Assembly: GCF_016863295.1 (NCBI RefSeq)
Contig: NZ_BOOP01000037.1
Span: forward strand, 62,001-126,000
Source: Planotetraspora phitsanulokensis
GTDB lineage: Bacteria; Actinomycetota; Actinomycetes; Streptosporangiales; Streptosporangiaceae
DNA: 64,000 nucleotides
Reading direction: 5' to 3'
A program made the position numbers and the translations under genes. Below are positions 17,889-25,956 of the stretch, piece by piece. The notes under the pieces are model-generated. The model worked only from the letters and a program-made list of their open reading frames with translations. It did not search any database and was not told where the DNA came from. Position 1 is the stretch's first letter; every line of letters begins with the position of its first letter.

Positions 17889-18386
17889 ATGGCCACACCC
17901 ACGACGACCAACCTCCGGTCGCGCATGCCCAACCCCCTCCCGTTCGTCCCCGAGATGGCGGTAGTCGGCGAAGGCCTGCACAAGGTCATCAAGAACGGCT
18001 CGATTCCGCAGGTCACCATCCACCTGCTGCAGTTGCGCGCCGGGCAGATGCTCGGCAGCACGTACTTCACCATCCGGGAAACCGGCAACCTCCGCAGGAT
18101 CGGGGAATCAGAGGAGCGCATCACCGCCGTGGCCACCTGGCACGACGCCACCTACTTCAGCGACGCCGAACGGGTCGCGCTGGAGCTCGTGGAGGCGGTC
18201 CTCACCCCGAACCCGTCCGGGGAGCGCGTCCCCGATGAGCTGTACGCCAAGGCGTCCGCGCACTACGACGACAAGGCGATGTGGTCGCTCATCATGGCGA
18301 TCGCCCACATCGGCTTCTTCACCCCCGCCGCTCTCATCGCCAAGCCGATCCCCGGCATGCCCCCCGGCCAGAACTACAGCGAGTAG
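17889..18386 (+). CDS. carboxymuconolactone decarboxylase/AhpD-like protein lacking catalytic residues
   Basis: 165 aa. The all-helical CMD fold is recognisable from GESEERITAVATWHDATYFSD and ALELVEAVLTP. In AhpD-type members the active site reads GCxYCxxxH; here the aligned segment is LGSTYFTIRE, so both cysteines (S57, F60) and the histidine (E64) are replaced. It therefore cannot be a disulfide reductase of the AhpD kind and may be a binding or pseudo-enzyme member. It has the variant ECF41 promoter upstream and is followed after 12 nt by the NmrA-like gene, giving one operon under the divergent sigma factor. Confidence 0.82.
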   Translation: MATPTTTNLRSRMPNPLPFVPEMAVVGEGLHKVIKNGSIPQVTIHLLQLRAGQMLGSTYFTIRETGNLRRIGESEERITAVATWHDATYFSDAERVALELVEAVLTPNPSGERVPDELYAKASAHYDDKAMWSLIMAIAHIGFFTPAALIAKPIPGMPPGQNYSE

Positions 18387-18398
18387 GAAGGGCACAGC

Positions 18399-19157
18399 AT
18401 GAGCATCACCAAGTTCGCGGTGGCAGGAGCAACCGGGCGGCTGGGCCGCCACGTCGTCGACGTCCTGGCTGAGAGGGAACACCAGGTCGTGCCGATGTCC
18501 CGAGCCACCGGCGTGGACATCATCACCGGTGAGGGCCTCGCCGAGGCCCTCACCGGGGTCGAGGCCATCATCGACGTCGCCTCGTGGCACTCCTCCGACC
18601 AGGAGGCGGCGACGGAGTTCTTCCGCACGTCGGCCCGCAATCTGCATGAGGCGGGCCAGAAGGCGGGGGTCGCCCAGATCGCCATGGCGTCCATCATCGG
18701 CGTCGACAAGGCCACCGCCGGTTTCGTCGCCGCCAAGAAGGTGCACGAGGAACTCCTCCTGTCCGGCCCGCTCCCCGTCCGCATCCTGCGGGCCGCGCAG
18801 TTCCACGAGTTCGTCGGTCAGCTCCTGGACTGGCGACAGGGCGGCGTCGCCTACATCCCGAACCTGCCCACCCAGCTCGTGGCCTGCCGCACCGTGGCCG
18901 AGGAACTGGTCGGCCTGGCCACCGACCCCGGCGCGTCCGCCCCAGGAACACCGATCCCCGAGATCGCCGGACCTCGCAAGGAGAGCATGGCCGAGGCGGC
19001 CCGACTCCTCGGCGCCCGCCGAGGCATCAAGGTCGTCGGCGTCGACGGCTCTGGCATGCCCGATGCCGAGATCGCCGCCAACGGCGGGTTCCTGCCCAGC
19101 CCACACGCCAAGCTCGCCGGACCCACCTTCCAGGAGTGGCTCGACACCCAACCCTGA
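18399..19157 (+). CDS. NmrA/SDR-type NAD(P)-binding protein
   Basis: 252 aa. The N-terminal Rossmann motif is GATGRLGRH; then VEAIIDVASW, the Ser/Ala site region AMASIIGVD, and LLLSGPLPVRILRAAQFHEF typical of atypical extended SDRs of the NmrA/NAD(P)H-binding type. The Tyr-Lys catalytic pair is not obvious, so it may be a redox sensor or a reductase with unknown substrate. It is the second gene in the ECF41-linked operon (GAAGG before ATG). It ends before a strong terminator. Confidence 0.83.
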   Translation: MSITKFAVAGATGRLGRHVVDVLAEREHQVVPMSRATGVDIITGEGLAEALTGVEAIIDVASWHSSDQEAATEFFRTSARNLHEAGQKAGVAQIAMASIIGVDKATAGFVAAKKVHEELLLSGPLPVRILRAAQFHEFVGQLLDWRQGGVAYIPNLPTQLVACRTVAEELVGLATDPGASAPGTPIPEIAGPRKESMAEAARLLGARRGIKVVGVDGSGMPDAEIAANGGFLPSPHAKLAGPTFQEWLDTQP

Positions 19158-19307
19158 GCAGGCCGTACGGCACGGCCTTGCCCTTGTTCTCGGAACTTCA
19201 CGGCCCGGAGCCTCGAGAACGAGGGCTACCTCCGAACCTTGCCCTCGGGGACTCATCGTTACGTGAGTCGTCTGCCTAACGGGACTTTCGCTCGGATGCT
19301 TGTCAGC

Positions 19308-19354
19308 CCACGCCCCCTTTCAGGCAACGCGAGTACGCCTGAAAGGGGGCGTGG
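19308..19354. terminator. strong bidirectional terminator hairpin
   Basis: Perfect 18-bp arms (19308-19325 and 19337-19354) with an 11-nt loop, containing CCCCCTTT and AAAGGGGG. It lies between the convergent NmrA-like and second ECF41 genes. Confidence 0.85.
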
Positions 19355-19361
19355 CCCGTCG

Positions 19362-20285
19362 TCAATCCGTGTGTCGGCGAGCCTGGTTCGCCTCGCGGAG
19401 GACTGCCCAGGCGTCCGCCACCTGGCCCAGGTGCTCGAGCTTGTCGGGGTTGAGCACCGTACGGATCGTCTGGATCCGTCCGTCGAGGATGTCGAGCGTC
19501 ATGGTGTTGATGACCTTGCCGTCCCGGTCGCGGAAGATCGCGCCTGGCTGGCCGTTCAGCTCGTGTGGTTCCATCACACCGCCGATCTGGACGAACGGCG
19601 AGGCCATCGTGGCCAGCACCCGCGCCACGTTTTCCGCGCCGAAGACGCCCTTGCCCCATTGCGGGGCCTTGCCGCCGCTGTCGCCGACCATGTGGACGTC
19701 AGCGGCCAGGAGCTCTCGCAGACCGGCGACGTCGCCTCTGGTGAAGGCGTCCAAGAATCGCCCGGCGAGCACTTCTCGCTCGCGGCGGTCGGCCACGAAC
19801 CGGGCGCGTCCCTCGCCCATGTGGCGGCGGGCCCGCACCACGAGCTGGCGGCACGCCGCCTCCGACCGCCCCACCGCTGAGGCGACCTCGTCGAAGCCGA
19901 ACCCGAACACCTCCCGCAGCACGAAGACCGCCCGCTCGAGCGGGCTGAGCCGCTCGAGCAGCAACAAGGCCGCCATCGACACCGAGTCGGCCAGCTCCGC
20001 CGACCGCTCGGGATCCTCGTAAGGATCGGTCAGCAACGGCTCGGGGAACCACTGCCCCGCGTACTCCTCCCGCCGCAGGCGAGCCGAGCGCAACACGTCG
20101 ATCGAGATGCGGGTGACCACGGCTGACAGGAACGCCTTGACCGAGGCGGGCTGGGTCGGGGATGCCTCATAGCGCAGCCAGGTGTCCTGAATCGCGTCCT
20201 CGGCCTCGCTCACACTGCCCAAGATCCGGTACGCGATCGAGAACAGCAGCGGCCGCAGTTGTTCGAACTCCTCAGCCCGGGTCAC
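19362..20285 (-). CDS. ECF41-type sigma factor (second copy)
   Basis: 307 aa. Sigma2 (LLFSIAYRILGSVSEAEDAI), ECF41 linker YAGQWFPEPLLT, sigma4 (FGFDEVASAVGRSEAACRQ) and a SnoaL-like C-terminal domain with GDSGGK. The GTG start overlaps the upstream epimerase stop (GTGA), so both are in one operon. A consensus ECF41 promoter precedes the epimerase, indicating that this sigma factor controls its own operon. It is clearly paralogous to the sigma factor 3 kb away but has a different -10 preference by inference. Confidence 0.9.
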   Translation of the reverse strand: MTRAEEFEQLRPLLFSIAYRILGSVSEAEDAIQDTWLRYEASPTQPASVKAFLSAVVTRISIDVLRSARLRREEYAGQWFPEPLLTDPYEDPERSAELADSVSMAALLLLERLSPLERAVFVLREVFGFGFDEVASAVGRSEAACRQLVVRARRHMGEGRARFVADRREREVLAGRFLDAFTRGDVAGLRELLAADVHMVGDSGGKAPQWGKGVFGAENVARVLATMASPFVQIGGVMEPHELNGQPGAIFRDRDGKVINTMTLDILDGRIQTIRTVLNPDKLEHLGQVADAWAVLREANQARRHTD

Positions 20286-21193
20286 GCCAGCCCCTCCTTG
20301 AAGCCCTGGCGCCAGGAGGGGTAGCGCAGCCGCCAGCCGAGCTCCCGCTTGGCCTTGGCGTTGGAGAAGCCGCGTCCCTCGGTCATCATCATCACCGCGA
20401 CTTGTCCGGCCACCGGCCTGGCCAGCCACGCGGGGACCCGCATCGGCCGTTTGGCCCCCGCGCACGCGGCCAGGTGGGGCAGCCATTCGCGGGCCGGCGC
20501 CGGCTCGTCGTCGACGATGTTGAACACGCCCTTGGCCTGCTGCTCCACGGCCAGGACGGTGGCGCTCGCCGCGTCGTCGAGATGCACCCACGAGCTGTAG
20601 CCGCCGCCGTTCCCGACGACCGGGTACTGGCGCTTGCGCACGAGCTCGACCTGATCGTCGGTGGCGCCCGGCCCGTAGAACGCGCCGTATCGCAAGACCG
20701 CGCCACCGGCTTGGACGACGACGTCCTCAAGGTGGCGGATCGCCTCCGCCCCCTTGCCCGTGCTCGTCGGGTCCAGCGGGTCCTCCTCGGACTTCACCCA
20801 TCCACCCTCGCGGATGCCGTTCCAAGCGCCGTAGCTCTGCGCGACGAAATGGGCCACACCGATCGCCTGGGCGGCGGCCAACAGGTGGTCCGTCCCCTCG
20901 GTGCGCAGCCGGTTGGTGACGGCGAACCAGCGGTCGAAGTGCTTGATGTCGGGTTTGCCGGAGATGGCGGTCATCTGGTGCACGATCACGTCCGGACGGG
21001 CGTGAGCCACCGCCTCGCCGACCGACCTCGCATCCAGCCCGTCCATCACGACCGCCTCGGCGCCCAACTGCTTCAGCAGGCCCAGCTTGGCCGTGCTCGT
21101 CGTCGTCGCCGTCACCTGGTGGCCACGCTCCACAAGCTGCGGCACGAGCCGCCTCCCCAACACCCCGGCTCCGCCCGCCACGAACACTCGCAT
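20282..21193 (-). CDS. NAD-dependent epimerase/dehydratase family protein
   Basis: 303 aa. Rossmann motif GGAGVLGRRLVPQL near the N-terminus, RYGAFYGPGA and WVHLDDAASATV in the middle, and a C-terminal GRGFSNAKAKRELGW as in extended SDRs that act on nucleotide sugars or other small molecules. The substrate is unknown. ATG at 21193 has AGGAAGG upstream; an ATG six codons earlier is in frame. It is the first gene of the ECF41 operon, matching the 'epimerase' class of ECF41 partners. Confidence 0.87.
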   Translation of the reverse strand: MRVFVAGGAGVLGRRLVPQLVERGHQVTATTTSTAKLGLLKQLGAEAVVMDGLDARSVGEAVAHARPDVIVHQMTAISGKPDIKHFDRWFAVTNRLRTEGTDHLLAAAQAIGVAHFVAQSYGAWNGIREGGWVKSEEDPLDPTSTGKGAEAIRHLEDVVVQAGGAVLRYGAFYGPGATDDQVELVRKRQYPVVGNGGGYSSWVHLDDAASATVLAVEQQAKGVFNIVDDEPAPAREWLPHLAACAGAKRPMRVPAWLARPVAGQVAVMMMTEGRGFSNAKAKRELGWRLRYPSWRQGFKEGLA

Positions 21194-21236
21194 GACCGTC
21201 ACCTTCCTCATATCGGGACCTGCCTACGAGACCCGA

Positions 21237-21263
21237 GACGAAACAGCGCGACAATCTGTGACA
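21237..21263 (-). promoter_or_regulatory. consensus ECF41 promoter
   Basis: On the minus strand, TGTCACA (21263-21257), exactly 16 nt, then CGTC (21240-21237). This is the published ECF41 consensus, 44 nt upstream of the epimerase ATG. Confidence 0.75.
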
Positions 21264-21388
21264 AGTAGCGGCAAGTCAGTCGAGAAACCATCGTCGGCGG
21301 GGGATCCACGCCCGCCGGCTGATCCAGGGATGGCGGGCGACCAGGTGGATCGAGGGCTAGCTTCCCGCCGCTTCCTCGCCGTGGGCGA

Positions 21389-22285
21389 TCACACGTTCGG
21401 GGACCTCCTCCGGGGACCCGTGTAGGTGTGCGTGCGGGTGTACGCGCCGAAGCCCATCGACTCGTAGAGCCGTCGGGGCACGGGATAGGCGTCGTCGCCG
21501 CGCGCGTAGACGACGGCGCGCGTGCCTCCGGCGGCCGCGAAAGCGTGCAGCACCGCGGTGCACACGGAGCGGGCGAGGCCGAGCCGACGGTGACCGGGAT
21601 GCGTGCCGACCGGTTCGAACTCGCCGGTCCGGTTGGCCCGGTCGTACCAGCCCTGGCAGTAGGCCACCACCCCGCCGGCCGGCGCCACCACGACGAGATC
21701 CAGTTCGGGACGGTATGGCCAGGTGTCCCTCATCCGGGCATGCCGTCCGGCGGTGACCCGGGTCGATCCGAAGGCGGCGCGGTGGGCCGCGGCCCGGCCG
21801 GCCACGTCGGCGTGGTCCCGCTGGGCACGGACCGTGTAACCGTCCGGCAGGTCGGGCACCGCCGGCAGATCGGCGAGCGGACGGCCGAGGCACACCATGA
21901 ACGGGCCGTCGGCCGCACGGGTGTATCCGCGTCGCTCAAGCGCCGCGACCAGATGCGGTTCGGTCTCGGCGACCTCCGCGGTCAGCGGGCCGTCGGCCGT
22001 CCGCTCGGCCCAGTCGAGCACTTCATCGGCCAGCCCCGGGTGACGGGGGTCGACCTGCAGCATCAGCTCGCCGGGCAGATCCAGCCAGCCCCACGCGACT
22101 GCCGTGTCGCCTTCGGTCCAGATCGCCGTCGGGCATTCCCCGGCCCGGTCGAGGGCAAGGCACCAGTTCCACGTGAGGTCACCGATGTGCCGGTATCCGG
22201 CCGCCGGGAAACACTGGACGGCCAGGCCCTGCATGGCGCGCAGCGCCACAGGACCGGCGTGCTCACGGCGTCGCATGGCGCCCAT
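21389..22285 (-). CDS. GNAT-family N-acetyltransferase (tandem domains)
   Basis: 298 aa from the chosen ATG. The C-terminal GNAT domain has the acetyl-CoA loop region FEPVGTHPGHRRLGLARSV and the terminal RRLYESMGFGAYTRTHTY; the N-terminal half (WGWLDLPGELMLQVDPRHPG) looks like a degenerate second GNAT fold. The substrate is unknown. The start is uncertain: ATG at 22285 or 22276, or an unsupported ATG at 22342. It is divergent from the PadR operon. Confidence 0.83.
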   Translation of the reverse strand: MGAMRRREHAGPVALRAMQGLAVQCFPAAGYRHIGDLTWNWCLALDRAGECPTAIWTEGDTAVAWGWLDLPGELMLQVDPRHPGLADEVLDWAERTADGPLTAEVAETEPHLVAALERRGYTRAADGPFMVCLGRPLADLPAVPDLPDGYTVRAQRDHADVAGRAAAHRAAFGSTRVTAGRHARMRDTWPYRPELDLVVVAPAGGVVAYCQGWYDRANRTGEFEPVGTHPGHRRLGLARSVCTAVLHAFAAAGGTRAVVYARGDDAYPVPRRLYESMGFGAYTRTHTYTGPRRRSPNV

Positions 22286-22451
22286 GCTGTCCGACCGGCT
22301 TTCCGCCGGGCAACGCGATTTCTCCTGAGGCCGGTCCGACATACAGGTGGACCGCCGGCGAGGACGCCGCCACCCCACTGAAGTGGGCTGATCGGGACTG
22401 GGGACTCAACGGAGGGCCGTACGGCGGATCGCCGCGTTTGACACCTCTTAC

Positions 22452-22483
22452 GGCTAACCGCTACCTATTTGGCTAACCGTTAG
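22452..22483 (+). promoter_or_regulatory. probable PadR operator
   Basis: GGCTAACCG occurs twice (22452-22460 and 22471-22479), 19 bp apart, the second inside the palindrome CTAAC-C-GTTAG (22473-22483), directly before the ribosome site of the PadR gene. Confidence 0.55.
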
Positions 22484-22492
22484 GGGGATGCA

Positions 22493-23026
22493 GTGCAGGA
22501 CGCAGTGCTGGCGATGCTCGCCAAAGAGCCGTCGCACGGGTACCACTTGCGCGCTCGGCTACAGCGGAGCCTGGGCCCGCTGGGCGAGTCGATGAACCCC
22601 GGTCAGATCTATGTGACGTTGGCCCGGCTGGAGAAGGCGGGGCTCGTCGTCTGCGAGCGCGCCGACGGTCTTCCCGATCGCCCGGAGCGCAAGGTCTACG
22701 CGCTGACGGCGACCGGGCAGCAGCGGGTGGCCACGTGGCTGACCGAGGTGAGCTGGCCGAAACCGGACCTGGCGGAGTTCCATCTCAAGCTCGTCGCGGC
22801 GGCCGCGGCCGGGCTCGCCGACCCGGTCGAGCTCGTGGCGGCGCAGCGCCGTGAGTTGTTGCGCCGCATGCGTGAGACGCAGCGAGCGGTTCTGGCCGAG
22901 CCGGACGGTTCGGCCGCCGTCCTGCTGCTGGAAGGGGTCGTGCTGCGGCTGCAGGCGGACCTGCGCTGGTTGGCGGCCTGCGAGCGAGCCTGGTCCAAGG
23001 TCGATGACGAAGCTGAGGATGCATGA
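22493..23026 (+). CDS. PadR-family transcriptional regulator
   Basis: 177 aa. A winged helix with the PadR signature AMLAKEPSHGYHLRARL, GQIYVTLARLEKAGLV and KVYALTATGQQRV is followed by a helical dimerisation region. The GTG start has AGGGGG upstream. Its stop overlaps the ABC ATPase start (ATGA), so it probably represses the exporter operon it heads, in response to the exported compound. Confidence 0.9.
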   Translation: MQDAVLAMLAKEPSHGYHLRARLQRSLGPLGESMNPGQIYVTLARLEKAGLVVCERADGLPDRPERKVYALTATGQQRVATWLTEVSWPKPDLAEFHLKLVAAAAAGLADPVELVAAQRRELLRRMRETQRAVLAEPDGSAAVLLLEGVVLRLQADLRWLAACERAWSKVDDEAEDA

Positions 23027-23763
23027 ACGTGGCGAATGCGGCGGTCCGGGTTCACGGCCTGGTGAAAAACCATGGCCGGGGGCAGGGCCGGGTCCGCGCG
23101 GTCGACGAGGTCGACCTGGAGGTCCCCGAGGGGCAGACGCTGGCGGTGATGGGGCCCAGCGGCTGTGGGAAATCCACCCTGCTGCACCTGCTGGGCGGCC
23201 TGGAGCGGCCCTCCGCCGGGGAGGTGTGGCTGGCCGGGCGGCGTGTCGACACCCTGAGCGAGCGGGCGCTGGCACGGCTGCGGCGCCGCTCGGTGGGATT
23301 CGTCTTCCAGGCCTTCCACCTGATGGAGGAGCTGTCGGCGGCGGAGAACGTGGAACTGCCCGCACTGCTCGCCGGGCGTTCACGGCGCGAGGCCAAGCGG
23401 CGCGCGAACCTCCTGCTGGACCGGGTCGGGCTCGCCGACCGAGGCCGGCATCTTCCTTCGCAGCTGTCCGGCGGTCAACGCCAGCGGGTCGCCATCGCCC
23501 GCGCGCTCGCCAACGAGCCGCTGGTCGTCCTGGCCGACGAGCCGACCGGCAACCTCGACAGCGCGGCCACCCGCGACGTGCTGAGGATCTTCGAAGAGCT
23601 GCGTTCGGCGGGGCAGACCCTCGTGATCGTCACGCACGACGAGCGGGTCGCGGCCACCGCCGACCGTCTGATCTCGATGCGCGACGGGATGTTCGTCGAC
23701 GACACCCGGCTGGCCGGCAGCGCCACCGGGTGGCTCGGCGGCCTGATCGGGCTGGAGGGCTGA
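23023..23763 (+). CDS. MacB/LolD-type ABC transporter ATP-binding protein
   Basis: 246 aa. Walker A GPSGCGKST, Q-loop VFQAFHLMEELS, signature LSGGQRQR, Walker B VVLADEPTGNLD and the H-loop VTHDE are all intact. It would energise the FtsX-like permease encoded next, in an exporter of antimicrobial or lipid-like substrates. ATGA overlap with PadR upstream and a 5-nt gap to the permease show a tight operon. Confidence 0.93.
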   Translation: MNVANAAVRVHGLVKNHGRGQGRVRAVDEVDLEVPEGQTLAVMGPSGCGKSTLLHLLGGLERPSAGEVWLAGRRVDTLSERALARLRRRSVGFVFQAFHLMEELSAAENVELPALLAGRSRREAKRRANLLLDRVGLADRGRHLPSQLSGGQRQRVAIARALANEPLVVLADEPTGNLDSAATRDVLRIFEELRSAGQTLVIVTHDERVAATADRLISMRDGMFVDDTRLAGSATGWLGGLIGLEG

Positions 23764-23768
23764 ACGAC

Positions 23769-25559
23769 ATGGGCCGTATCGCGCTCGTCCTCCGACTCGT
23801 CCTGGCCGACGTCCGCCGGCACAGGGCCCAGGCCGCGATGCTCCTGCTGGCGGTGACCGCCGCCACCGCCACCATGGCCCTGGGCCTGTCCCTGGGCGGG
23901 GCGACCCAGAGGCTGTACGAGCAGACCCGGGCGGCCACCGCAGGGCCCGACGTGGTGGCGCTCGCCCCCGACCCGGGCCCCGCCGTGGCCCCGGCTCTGG
24001 CCTCGTTGGCGCACGCTCCCGAGGTCGTCGCCCACAACGGTCCGTACCGCATCGTCTACGCCACCCTCACCGCGCACGGTTCCGCCTCGCTCGTGGTGGT
24101 GCACGGCGCCGCCGAGACACCCGGCACGGTCGACCGCCCGCTGGTTACCTCGGGCCACTGGGTACGCGCCGGCGGCGCGGTTCTCGAACGGGGCTTCGCC
24201 ACCGCGCTGGGCGCCCGCGTCGGCGACCGCGTCACCATCTCCGGCCGGTCGTTCCCCGTCGTCGGGATCGCCGTGACCGCGGCCACCTCCATCTTCCCGT
24301 GGGCTCCGCAGATCGGACCGGGCGGCGGCCCGAGTGACGGGGGCGGTCTGGTCTGGCTGACCCGATCAGATGCACAGGCACTGGCATCCCGGGATCTCCC
24401 GGTGACAGTGGCCTTGGACCTCAAGTTGCGCGACCCCGACGCCACCCAGGCCTTCATCGACGCCCACCGCCACATTTTCACCACCAAGGTGAACTTCTCC
24501 AGCTGGCAGTTCAAGGCCGACCAGGACGCCGTCATGCTCAGGACCACCCAGCCGGTCCTGGTGGTCGGCAGCTGGCTGCTCAGCTTCCTGTCCATCACCG
24601 GAGTGGCCGCACTGGCCGCGGGACGGGCCACCGAGCAGACGCGCCGGGCGGGACTGCTCAAGGCCGTCGGTGCCACCCCCGGCCTGATCGCCGCCGTCCT
24701 GCTCACCGAATACCTGGCTCTGGCGCTGCTGGCCGACGCACTCGGGCTGGTGCTCGCCCGCCTGGCCGAGCCCGCCATCGCCAGCCCCACCGCCAGCCGG
24801 ATCGGCGGCGTCGGCGGGCCGACCGGCACCGTCATCGTCGCGACGGCAGCCCTCGCCGTGGTGGTGGCGGCGCTGTCCGCCCTACGCCCCACGCTGCGGG
24901 CGGTGCGCACCGCGACCGTCACCGCACTGACCGTCACCGCTCACCGGCCTCGCCATCGCCCCCGGCTGACCGCGCTGTCCGCGCTGCTGCCCACCCCGCT
25001 TCTGCTCGGGCTGCGGCTGACCGCACGCCGGCCGGGCCGCGCGGTGCTGCACGCGTGCTCCACCGCCGTCACACTGATCGCGATCACCGCCCTGTTGATC
25101 TACGACGCCCAGCCACGCTGGGGCCCCGCCCAGCACCGCGAGGGCTGGGGCCCGGGCCTCTCCGGCGTGCCCGACCTGCAAGCCGACCACGACGGCCGGC
25201 TGCTGCTGGCGGTCTCCATCGCCCTGATCGCCCTCGCCACCGTGAACACCGTCACGCTCACCTGGACCACGGCGATGGAAGCCCGGGCGAACATGGCCGT
25301 CGCGCGCACCCTCGGCGCCACCCCCGGGCAGATCTCCGCAGGGCTGTCGGTCGCCCAGCTTCTGCCCGCCCTGCCCGGCGCCGTCGCCGGCGTTCCCCTG
25401 GGCATTCTCTTGTGCGGGGAGACGACCACGTTCCCCTTCTCCTGGATCGCCGCCGCCGCGCTCGTGATCCTCCTGGCGACGACGGCACTCACCGCCCTGC
25501 CCGCACGCTTGGCGGCCCGCCGGTCGGTGGCGCAGACCCTCAGCGCCGAAGCGACCTGA
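23769..25559 (+). CDS. FtsX/MacB-type ABC transporter permease
   Basis: 596 aa. An N-terminal membrane helix (AAMLLLAVTAATATMALGL), a large extracytoplasmic domain (about 50-270), then helical groups VLVVGSWLLSFLSITGVAAL, VATAALAVVVAALSAL and the C-terminal LLLAVSIALIALATVNTVTL with the FtsX-type VARTLGATPGQISAGL. ATG at 23769 has GGAGGG upstream. The frame is open far upstream over the two preceding genes, but that part is not coding in this frame. It forms the pump with the preceding ATPase. Confidence 0.9.
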   Translation: MGRIALVLRLVLADVRRHRAQAAMLLLAVTAATATMALGLSLGGATQRLYEQTRAATAGPDVVALAPDPGPAVAPALASLAHAPEVVAHNGPYRIVYATLTAHGSASLVVVHGAAETPGTVDRPLVTSGHWVRAGGAVLERGFATALGARVGDRVTISGRSFPVVGIAVTAATSIFPWAPQIGPGGGPSDGGGLVWLTRSDAQALASRDLPVTVALDLKLRDPDATQAFIDAHRHIFTTKVNFSSWQFKADQDAVMLRTTQPVLVVGSWLLSFLSITGVAALAAGRATEQTRRAGLLKAVGATPGLIAAVLLTEYLALALLADALGLVLARLAEPAIASPTASRIGGVGGPTGTVIVATAALAVVVAALSALRPTLRAVRTATVTALTVTAHRPRHRPRLTALSALLPTPLLLGLRLTARRPGRAVLHACSTAVTLIAITALLIYDAQPRWGPAQHREGWGPGLSGVPDLQADHDGRLLLAVSIALIALATVNTVTLTWTTAMEARANMAVARTLGATPGQISAGLSVAQLLPALPGAVAGVPLGILLCGETTTFPFSWIAAAALVILLATTALTALPARLAARRSVAQTLSAEAT

Positions 25560-25642
25560 CGTCCGCCCCAGCCGGTATCGTGCGGTCGGGTGACCACCGA
25601 TCCCACGTCGCGCCGGGCCGGCTCCGCGCACGCCGTCGCCGC

Positions 25643-25936
25643 ATGACCGGCACCGACGGCGAGGAGCCCATCGTCCTGGACGGCGGCGACCAACGCTGCG
25701 TGTTGCTGCTCATCCGGCTGTCCCGCCTGATGGCGGACCTGCGCACAGGCAGCGTGGTGCACCTGATCGCCACCGATCCGGCCGCGCCGATCGACCTGCC
25801 CGCGTGGTGTCACCTGACCGGCCACCATTACCTCGGGCAGGTGCCAGGTCGCGACCGCCCGACCTACGCCCTACAGGTGAGCGGACAGGCCCGCCCGGTG
25901 GACCCGGACGCCCCGTGGCATGCCGGCGGCCGCTGA
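25643..25936 (+). CDS. TusA-like sulfurtransferase-family protein
   Basis: 97 aa. The TusA/SirA fold is seen in VLDGGDQRCVLLLIRL, VHLIATDPAAPIDLPAW and the C-terminal CHLTGHHYLGQ. The conserved cysteine (C19) is present, but the following Pro of the usual CP motif is Val. Members pass sulfur in tRNA or cofactor thiolation or act as redox proteins. No clear ribosome site precedes ATG 25643; a GTG 22 codons earlier is possible. It lies downstream of the exporter operon and is convergent with the ECF42 gene. Confidence 0.75.
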   Translation: MTGTDGEEPIVLDGGDQRCVLLLIRLSRLMADLRTGSVVHLIATDPAAPIDLPAWCHLTGHHYLGQVPGRDRPTYALQVSGQARPVDPDAPWHAGGR

Positions 25937-25956
25937 AAGCGGTCCGCCGGTGATGC

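Noticed and set aside
22851-23768. N-terminal extension of the FtsX-like permease frame
   Set aside because: It lies over the PadR and ABC ATPase genes in another frame; a ribosome site and ATG at 23769 give the normal permease start.
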